DNA of 7,046 nt from Desulfocapsa sp. (lineage in GTDB: Bacteria; Desulfobacterota; Desulfobulbia; Desulfobulbales; Desulfocapsaceae). The notes under the pieces are model-generated. The model worked only from the letters and a program-made list of their open reading frames with translations. It had not been told where the DNA came from and did not search any database. Below, one piece after another: positions 1 through 5,311 of the stretch (position 1 is the first letter of the stretch; each line of letters opens with the position of its first letter). Made by a program: the position numbers and the translations under genes. The stretch covers positions 1 to 7,046 of the forward strand of contig DAOVZA010000100.1 of NCBI GenBank assembly GCA_030635405.1. Direction: 5' to 3'.

Positions 1-938
1 CCAAGACTGAAGTAAATGGCGTCCACCGCAAGGCCACAAAGAACACTGATGATTGCAATGGACAACAGATAAAGGGCCGTGGCACGTTTTCCCAACAATC
101 CAAAAAGAACTGAAAGTGAGGTTACATTGGTGGCTGGGCCAACCAGTAAAAAGACCAGTGCAGTGCCAGGACTCACTCCTTTTAAGATAAATGCTGCAGC
201 TATGGGAGTTGATGCAGTTGCACAGATATACAATGGAATCCCAAAGGTGAGCATGAGCAGCATGGATCCAAGTCCACCACCAAGATATCTTGCAATAACT
301 GCGTCTGGAACCAGAACATTTATGATTCCAGAGAGAAGGATACCAACGAAAAACCAGCCGGCAAGCTCTGCCCAGAGATCAGTTGCCGCATATGTTGTTC
401 CTATCCGTAATTTTTCCAGTAATCCGTGATGGTGTTTATGCTCATCCGATGGGCAGTCTATTCCATCACAGCAATTATCGATGGGACAACTGAGATCTGG
501 TGTCGCCCGTTTTGTCGCGTCTGGCGGATTAAAATAATTCTCGGCGCACCCTGCAGCAAATGCAGAAAGAAAAGCTGAAACTGGTCTGGCGATGGTCATG
601 ATGGGATCAAGCAATGCCCATGTTATTGAGATGGAATCAACGCCAGATTCAGGGGTTGAAATCAAAAAAGCTGTGGTGGCTCCGTTATTGGCACCCTGTT
701 TTTTTAGTGAAGTTGCAGCGGGTAAGACACCACAGGAACAGAGTGGGATAGGTATACCGAGTAGAGCAGCTTTAAAAACAGAGCTGAATCTTCCGCTGCC
801 AAGATGGGCAGCAACATAGGCAGGAGAGAGGAACATCTTCAGCATACCACCAACCAAAAGACCGAATAAGATATAAATCGAGGCTAGTTGTAGCATGTCC
901 CATGAGGAGAGAAGGACATCATAAATAAACTGTATCAT
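1..938 (-). CDS. SO_0444/ArsP-like (DUF318) metal efflux permease, 3' end beyond window
   Basis: Partial integral membrane permease; 312 codons are visible with no stop before the left edge. It probably exports a heavy metal ion (Cu, Zn, Cd or an As species) across the inner membrane. Several hydrophobic segments are visible, roughly residues 17-37, 55-75, 105-130, 190-210, 222-245, 257-280 and 287-308. Two related halves carry the family hallmarks: GIPIPLCSCG (61-70, with Cys67 and Cys69) followed by TPESG (95-99), and GIPLYICATAS (233-243, with Cys239) followed by GPATN (267-271). Between the halves lies a soluble loop (about 134-180) with Cys151, Cys156, Cys157, Cys162, His167 and His169-171, which looks like a metal-binding insert. 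The ATG at 938 was chosen because it lies 2 nt after the upstream regulator's stop and has a strong purine-rich site AGGGAGGAAGG (955-945). The ArsR/SmtB gene in front supports a metal role. The family call is secure; the substrate is inferred. Confidence 0.85.
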   Translation of the reverse strand, partial: MIQFIYDVLLSSWDMLQLASIYILFGLLVGGMLKMFLSPAYVAAHLGSGRFSSVFKAALLGIPIPLCSCGVLPAATSLKKQGANNGATTAFLISTPESGVDSISITWALLDPIMTIARPVSAFLSAFAAGCAENYFNPPDATKRATPDLSCPIDNCCDGIDCPSDEHKHHHGLLEKLRIGTTYAATDLWAELAGWFFVGILLSGIINVLVPDAVIARYLGGGLGSMLLMLTFGIPLYICATASTPIAAAFILKGVSPGTALVFLLVGPATNVTSLSVLFGLLGKRATALYLLSIAIISVLCGLAVDAIYFSL

Positions 939-940
939 CC

Positions 941-1342
941 TTATCCTTCCTCCCTGAGATGGACAAGAGCAAGGTGAATAAGGTCACTGACATGTTTATC
1001 CTTGAGCCGATAGTAAAGAATTGGCCCTTCACGTCGATTGCTTACAAGTTGTAACTGTCTCAGCTGACGAAGCTGGTGACTGACGGCAGATTCGCTGACT
1101 CCTATGTACCTGGCAAGATCACAGACACACATTTCGTCATGATCAAGCGCCCAGAGAATCCGAAGCCGATTGGGATCGCCCATGGCTTTAAAGAGTGCAG
1201 CTAATTGCTCATTTTCTTTTATTGGTAAGGCGTGATCTTCTGCTGCCTGTACTCTTTCTTGATGGATACAGCGGCAATCGCACTGTTCGTTTTGCATGTG
1301 AGAATTGTTTTTCATAAGAACCATATTTGCATGTTTTATCAT
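941..1342 (-). CDS. ArsR/SmtB-family metal-sensing transcriptional repressor
   Basis: Small winged-helix repressor that should bind the operator in its own promoter and release it when a thiophilic or divalent metal binds. The recognition region is clear: ALFKAMGDPNRLRIL (49-63), the helix-turn-helix around DLARYIGVSESAVSHQLRQL (75-94), and the wing around RREGPILYY (103-111). Two known metal-site patterns are visible. The alpha5 site of SmtB/CzrA type is complete: Asp115, His117, His128 and Glu131 have the same spacing as SmtB Asp104/His106/His117/Glu120. A CadC-like alpha3N site is suggested by Cys72 and Cys74 (CVC) plus the N-terminal cluster Cys21, Cys23, Cys25. The length of 133 residues is slightly long for the family. 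The ATG at 1342 lies inside the operator and only about 16 nt after the -10 box, so a later Met (residue 7, 10 or 16) may be the real start; none has a good ribosome site. It is the first gene of a two-gene unit with the permease. Not arsenic-specific by sequence; Cd, Pb, Zn or Co are more likely. Confidence 0.92.
   Translation of the reverse strand: MIKHANMVLMKNNSHMQNEQCDCRCIHQERVQAAEDHALPIKENEQLAALFKAMGDPNRLRILWALDHDEMCVCDLARYIGVSESAVSHQLRQLRQLQLVSNRREGPILYYRLKDKHVSDLIHLALVHLREEG
945..955 (-). promoter_or_regulatory. Ribosome binding site for the permease, inside the sensor gene
   Basis: The minus strand reads AGGGAGGAAGG, ending 6 nt before the permease ATG at 938, with a GGAGG core 10 nt upstream of it. 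These bases are also the codons for the last sensor residues (Arg-Glu-Glu-Gly), just before its TAA. This arrangement suggests translational coupling and fixes the permease start. Confidence 0.7.
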
Positions 1343-1363
1343 ATGAGCATGTGTTCATATGAT
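1338..1363. promoter_or_regulatory. ArsR/SmtB-type 12-2-12 operator
   Basis: An inverted repeat with left arm ATCATATGAGCA, a 2-bp centre TG, and right arm TGTTCATATGAT. Eleven of the 12 positions are complementary, and the outer 9 bp of each arm match perfectly. The 12-2-12 spacing and the TGTTCATAT-type core match the established operators of SmtB, CzrA and CadC-like repressors. It covers the predicted -10 box and probable transcription start of the sensor gene, so a bound repressor would block transcription initiation. Confidence 0.85.
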
Positions 1364-1386
1364 AGTGCAGCGAGGCTAAAAGTCAA
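1359..1386 (-). promoter_or_regulatory. Sigma70-type promoter of the sensor-permease operon
   Basis: On the minus strand a -35 box TTGACT (1386-1381) is followed by a 16-bp spacer and a -10 box TATCAT (1364-1359), each matching 5 of 6 consensus positions. The stretch upstream of the -35 (about 1390-1420) is very AT-rich and could act as an UP element. The -10 box lies in the right arm of the operator, as expected for autorepression. Confidence 0.7.
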
Positions 1387-1430
1387 GTCAGCATATTTTA
1401 CAAAATTGATTTATGTTAAATAGGAGTGCT

Positions 1431-2765
1431 TCAGGTTGGTTCAGTAGATATCCGCATCTTCTCCATCCATTCGCTTAGGGCTAGCATGGATTTTTCATTT
1501 CTTTTCTCACCACGTAATTTTTTAGGAACTTTCTTCTCCCAGGCAGGGAACAAACCAAAATTAACATTTGAAGGCTGAAAAGATTTGGGATCTGTTTGTG
1601 TAAGATGGCCAATAAGAGCGCCAAGAGCAGTTTCTGGAGGTGGCGCAATAACGCTTTGACCAAGAATGGCTCTGGAGGCATTTAATCCGGCAAGCATTCC
1701 CATGGCTGTTGATTCAACGTAACCCTCAACACCCGATAGTTGACCAGCCAGATAGATATTAGGGGCATCTTTTAACTGTAAAGTGTCTTGAAGAAGTTCT
1801 GGAGCGCAGACAAAGGTGTTGCGATGGATTGATCCAAGTCTCACGAATTCAACATCTTCCATTCCCGGTATCAGTCTGAAAATTCGTTTCTGCTCAGGAT
1901 ATGTCAGCTTTGTCTGAAAACCAACCAGATTGTACATGGTAGCTTCTTTGTTCTCCATGCGCAGCTGCACAGCAGCGTAAGGATCTCTTCCGGTTTTAGG
2001 ATCACGAAGCCCAACAGGTTTCATCGGTCCATAGCGTAGAGTATCTTCACCCCGTGATCTCATAACCTCAATGGGCAGACATCCCTCAAAGTATTTCTCA
2101 TCTTCAAACTCCTTGAGGGGGACGGTGTCACCTTTTCCGAGTTCGTCAATAAATGTGAGATACTGTTCTTTATCAAAGGGGCAATTGAGGTAATCGCCGG
2201 GGCCATCCTGCCAGCGTGATTTGGAATAGATGATGTCCATGTTGAGGGATTCTTCCGAGACAATAGGGGCAATGGCATCGTAAAAGGCAAGTCGATCTTT
2301 CCCTGTGAGTTTAGCAAGAGACTCAGCCATTTCCTCAGAGGTGAGAGGGCCAGTGGCTAAAATGATTGGTGTGTCATCGTTTTGCTGAAGCTCTGTCTGT
2401 TCCTCATAATGAACTGTGATTAGAGGATGCCCGGTAATCGTTTCAGTAACCTTTGCAGCAAAATCTTCTCTATTCACAGCAAGAGCCTGACCGGCAGGAA
2501 CTGCTGTTTCATCAGCAATCTTAATTAGCAGAGAACCCATTATCCGCATTTCTTCCTTTAAGAGACCCACGGCAGATGTGGGGGCATTGGAGCGAAGGGA
2601 GTTACTGCAAACCAGTTCCGCAAGGGACTCTGAGCTATGTGCAGGACTGAATTTTGCTGGTTTCATTTCATAGAGATGAACAGGAATACCAAGTTCAGCG
2701 GCCTGCCATGCAGCTTCACAGCCGGCAAGTCCGCCCCCGATAATTTTTATATGTTGTATTGTCAT
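1431..2765 (-). CDS. trmFO: TrmFO, folate/FAD-dependent tRNA (uracil-54-C5)-methyltransferase
   Basis: Cytoplasmic flavoenzyme that makes 5-methyluridine at position 54 of the tRNA T-loop, using methylenetetrahydrofolate as carbon donor and reduced FAD as reductant. It replaces the SAM-dependent TrmA of enterobacteria. The 444 residues match the usual family length. The N-terminal dinucleotide-binding motif is IIGGGLAGCEAAW (8-20), ending in the Glu of LYEMKP (31-36). Cys53 (LVCSNSLRSN) and Cys229 (YFEGCLPIEVM) correspond to the two functional cysteines of Bacillus subtilis TrmFO (Cys53 and Cys226). A second FAD-contacting block, NIYLAGQLSGVEGYVESTA, lies at 336-354. The ATG at 2765 is 15 nt after the stop of the 3D-domain gene, with a modest AGAG ribosome site, so it is the third gene of the mutL operon. 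No convincing terminator follows it, so read-through into the sensor gene 88 bp downstream is possible. Confidence 0.97.
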   Translation of the reverse strand: MTIQHIKIIGGGLAGCEAAWQAAELGIPVHLYEMKPAKFSPAHSSESLAELVCSNSLRSNAPTSAVGLLKEEMRIMGSLLIKIADETAVPAGQALAVNREDFAAKVTETITGHPLITVHYEEQTELQQNDDTPIILATGPLTSEEMAESLAKLTGKDRLAFYDAIAPIVSEESLNMDIIYSKSRWQDGPGDYLNCPFDKEQYLTFIDELGKGDTVPLKEFEDEKYFEGCLPIEVMRSRGEDTLRYGPMKPVGLRDPKTGRDPYAAVQLRMENKEATMYNLVGFQTKLTYPEQKRIFRLIPGMEDVEFVRLGSIHRNTFVCAPELLQDTLQLKDAPNIYLAGQLSGVEGYVESTAMGMLAGLNASRAILGQSVIAPPPETALGALIGHLTQTDPKSFQPSNVNFGLFPAWEKKVPKKLRGEKRNEKSMLALSEWMEKMRISTEPT

Positions 2766-2780
2766 TGAAGTCTCTTGTTG

Positions 2781-3326
2781 TTATTTTTCGATGGTAACGT
2801 AAAGTTTACGTCGTCCCCACTTCAGGGCATCTGAGTGAGAATTAAAGTAGAGATCGATTCTGTCAGGACCTTTGATGGCCCCACCTCGGTCTTCCACCAC
2901 TCCCCAGCCCCAGCCGGGAATATACATTCGTGTTCCGAATGGATAATATTTAGTATCAGCAGCTATTGTTCCATCTTCCGGGAGGAAGTACCAGGGGAAA
3001 AGTATCAGTCTGGTTGGAATCATCCATGGTCTTTGTATTGTGTCCATGGAGAAAAAACCCTCTCCAGGTTCTTCCGGGTAGGAGCCACTGGCAGTTTGCC
3101 CCGTGTAATCTCTTCCTGCTGATTTTCCTGCATTAACGTAACGGTTCCAGAAATCTAATTTGAGATAGGCCCAGGAACCCCGCTCCCAGGAACAGCACTT
3201 TCCACAGCCACAATAGGCGGTGGTTTCCATAATCCTGCCAACGGGTTGTTTTGCACAACCTCCGCAAAACAAAAAGAAAAGAGTAAGTAAAAGAGCTGTT
3301 TGTATGGATGGCTTTCGTGGCTGCAT
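2781..3326 (-). CDS. 3D-domain putative lipoprotein (MltA-like double-psi barrel)
   Basis: Probable exported envelope protein with the 3D (Asp-Asp-Asp) domain known from MltA-type lytic transglycosylases and Firmicute resuscitation-like proteins; its likely role is peptidoglycan binding or cleavage. From the ATG at 3326 the protein has 181 residues. Its N-terminus has basic residues (QPRK), a hydrophobic stretch TALLLTLFFLF, and then CGGC, a possible lipobox with an atypical residue at -3. The mature part begins with TAYCGCGKCC, a Cys-rich block typical of this family. The 3D core follows near the C-terminus: AADTKYYPFGTRMYIPG, VVEDRGGAIKGPDRIDLYF, then HSDALKWGRR. The three conserved Asp are those of AAD, VED and RID. 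I chose the ATG at 3326, which overlaps the mutL TGA by one base (TGATG); a GTG at 3344 would add six residues ahead of a good signal peptide. Domain call is firm; enzymatic activity and lipidation are inferred. Confidence 0.85.
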   Translation of the reverse strand: MQPRKPSIQTALLLTLFFLFCGGCAKQPVGRIMETTAYCGCGKCCSWERGSWAYLKLDFWNRYVNAGKSAGRDYTGQTASGSYPEEPGEGFFSMDTIQRPWMIPTRLILFPWYFLPEDGTIAADTKYYPFGTRMYIPGWGWGVVEDRGGAIKGPDRIDLYFNSHSDALKWGRRKLYVTIEK

Positions 3327-5161
3327 CAGGTTCTGTGAAACCACTTTTTGATATCCGCGGCTGAAAACTGTTTCAGCACAGGTCTACCATGAGGGCAATG
3401 GGAGAAAAGATCAGCCTTTGCCATACTTGTAAGCAGTGCTTCAATTTCCCTTGTTGGTAGAGGATCTCCAGCTTTAACTGCTGCTTTACAGGCCATGGAT
3501 GCCAGGATGTCCTCAAGAAGTGATCCTTTACGCTGATTGCTTGTCGGCCTGCCAAATTGCTCAAGAATATCAAGAAAAAGTTCATCCGGTGGAAGGTGAT
3601 TGCCAAGTGCCGGAACAGCAGAAATGACGTAGGAGTTGCCGCCAAATTCCCGTATCGTAAACCCCATTTTATCTATTTCATCTCCGTACTGTTCCACCTT
3701 TGCAGTATCTGCAACGGAGAGTTCCACGGTTTCAGGAAAGAGCAGAGTCTGACGACTGATATTGCCCTTAAGAAATTGTTTCTTGAGTTTTTCAAAGAGT
3801 AGCCGTTCGTGGGCGGCGTGCTGATCAATTACCACAAGACCGTCACTGGACTGGCAGAAAATATAGAGATTGTCATATTGGCCGATGATCTTCAGGTTAT
3901 GTTCATAGCTTTTCTGAGACGGAAGAACTGTGCCGTTTGGTTTTGCTTCTGGTACTGTTTCCACTGTCTGCCTGGAAACCGGCTCTGCGGTCGCTGTTTT
4001 TACAACTAATGGTTTCTCGGCCAGTGGACTTTGTATCCTGTTTTCTGTTTTGATGACAGACTGCTGTCTGGTGACCGGTGTTGCGGTGTATGGTGCCACA
4101 GGTTTTGGTGATTCCTGCTCTCTCTGAACAGTTACCGGTGGAGTAAAAAAAGAACTTTTCAAGGTTTGTTGATAGTTCTGCATGCTCTGTTGAATGGCTT
4201 GAACAATAAGCTGATGGATATCACGACTACGCCTGAAACGTACTTCCTGTTTAGTGGGATGCACATTTACATCCACCTCAGCAGGGTCGAGGTGTAAATG
4301 CAAAAGACCTGCTGGGTTGCGGCCTTTCATAAGAAAACCACGTAAGCCTTCAGCTACTCCATGAGTAAGCATTCTATCTTTAACGGATCTGCCATTAACC
4401 AGTATTTTTATACGGGATGAGCCTTTTAAAGGATGATCTGGTGGAACCAGGAGCCCGGAAAGATGCGGTAGGGAACTACCGGGTTGAGAGTGGTCTACTT
4501 CAATAAATGATCCATCATAGTGCAGAATGGTGCCAAGACGTTTTGCAAGATTCTGACTGAGATCCAGATGTAGTGTCTCTCTGCCATCAACTCGTAGGAT
4601 AAAGCCAACTCCTGGAGCGGCAAGTGCATAATTTTTTACAACTTCATCAATGTGGCCAAGCTCTGTTCGTTTAGTACGCAGAAATTTTCTTCGTGCCGGG
4701 GTGTTTCCAAACAGGTTTTTAATCTCAATAATGGTACCACGAGCGCAGCCGGTTTCATGTATTTTGTAGAGCTTGCCATAGTTTAGAATTGCTGTGGTGC
4801 CTAAATCAGCGCTTTGTTCCCGTGAAGTAACAGTCATGCGTGAAACTGAAGAAATGGATGGGATGGCTTCGCCGCGAAACCCCAAAGAGTTGATGGCCTC
4901 AAGGTCTTCATCATTCAAAATCTTAGAAGTTCCGTGACGCTCAAGACAGAGAAGGACATCATCCTCATCCATGCCTTCACCATTATCAAGAAGCCGAATC
5001 AGTCGTGTGCCTCCCCCTTCTATTTCCACCTCAATTCTGGTGGCTCCAGCATCAAGGCTATTCTCGATAAGTTCTTTAACAACTGAGGCAGGACGTTCAA
5101 CCACTTCACCGGCAGCAATACGATTGGCAAGTTGTTCAGGAAGGACACGAATTTTTGACAT
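3326..5161 (-). CDS. mutL: MutL, DNA mismatch repair protein with endonuclease motifs
   Basis: Mismatch-repair ATPase that links MutS mismatch recognition to strand incision. The 611 residues are typical. The N-terminal GHKL ATPase domain has KELIENSLDAGA (29-40, with Glu30 and Asn34 equivalent to E. coli Glu29 and Asn33), DNGEGM (59-64) and GFRGEAI (94-100). A transducer domain follows to about 330, with the conserved DVNVHPTKQEVRF (297-309). Residues about 335-415 form a Pro/Thr/Gln-rich, probably disordered linker. The C-terminal dimerisation domain carries the latent nuclease signature: DQHA at 446-449 with Glu452 and Glu457 (DQHA-x2-E-x4-E), ACK at 557-559, and CPHGRP at 589-594. This means strand nicking is likely done by MutL itself, with no need for MutH. 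The ATG at 5161 has no clear Shine-Dalgarno sequence, but the protein aligns with MutL from residue 1. It is the first gene of the mutL / 3D protein / trmFO operon, divergent from the gene at 5312. Confidence 0.98.
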   Translation of the reverse strand: MSKIRVLPEQLANRIAAGEVVERPASVVKELIENSLDAGATRIEVEIEGGGTRLIRLLDNGEGMDEDDVLLCLERHGTSKILNDEDLEAINSLGFRGEAIPSISSVSRMTVTSREQSADLGTTAILNYGKLYKIHETGCARGTIIEIKNLFGNTPARRKFLRTKRTELGHIDEVVKNYALAAPGVGFILRVDGRETLHLDLSQNLAKRLGTILHYDGSFIEVDHSQPGSSLPHLSGLLVPPDHPLKGSSRIKILVNGRSVKDRMLTHGVAEGLRGFLMKGRNPAGLLHLHLDPAEVDVNVHPTKQEVRFRRSRDIHQLIVQAIQQSMQNYQQTLKSSFFTPPVTVQREQESPKPVAPYTATPVTRQQSVIKTENRIQSPLAEKPLVVKTATAEPVSRQTVETVPEAKPNGTVLPSQKSYEHNLKIIGQYDNLYIFCQSSDGLVVIDQHAAHERLLFEKLKKQFLKGNISRQTLLFPETVELSVADTAKVEQYGDEIDKMGFTIREFGGNSYVISAVPALGNHLPPDELFLDILEQFGRPTSNQRKGSLLEDILASMACKAAVKAGDPLPTREIEALLTSMAKADLFSHCPHGRPVLKQFSAADIKKWFHRT

Positions 5162-5311
5162 ATGGCGGTAATAACAAAGTATTTTTAGAATCCGGTTTAC
5201 CCGGGTTGAGGCTTCATGGTATGCTGTGTTCTGAGCATTTATTCAAAGCCTCCGTAACTGATAATGTAATATAACAGTTTTTTAACGTTTACCTTAGTTT
5301 TTTTAGGACCC
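5162..5311. promoter_or_regulatory. Divergent intergenic region between mutL and the phosphatase gene
   Basis: This 150-bp gap must hold the promoters of both flanking genes. Rightward, TTCAAA (5242-5247), a 17-bp spacer and TGTAAT (5265-5270) match sigma70 boxes at 4 and 5 of 6 positions and would give a leader of about 35 nt. Leftward, TTGAAT (5246-5241) with CATACC (5223-5218) is weaker, matching 4 and 3 of 6. The two -35 candidates share the same bases. No long inverted repeat or riboswitch-like structure was seen. Confidence 0.35.

Noticed and set aside
79..819. Two plus-strand open frames (79-429 and 592-819)
   Set aside because: They lie antisense to the permease, have no recognisable motifs and no supporting ribosome sites; the minus-strand frame is clearly the coding one.
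1395..1406. AT-rich palindrome ATTTT-AC-AAAAT between trmFO and the sensor gene
   Set aside because: Too short and lacking GC for a terminator; better explained as AT-rich DNA upstream of the -35 box.
3327..3344. GTG start for the 3D-domain protein inside mutL
   Set aside because: Adds six residues ahead of an already good signal peptide and gives a longer overlap; the ATG in the TGATG overlap is more plausible.
5256..5283. Hairpin AACTG/CAGTT followed by a run of six T
   Set aside because: Only a 5-bp AT-rich stem with a 14-nt loop, lying ahead of a gene rather than after one; too weak for a terminator.
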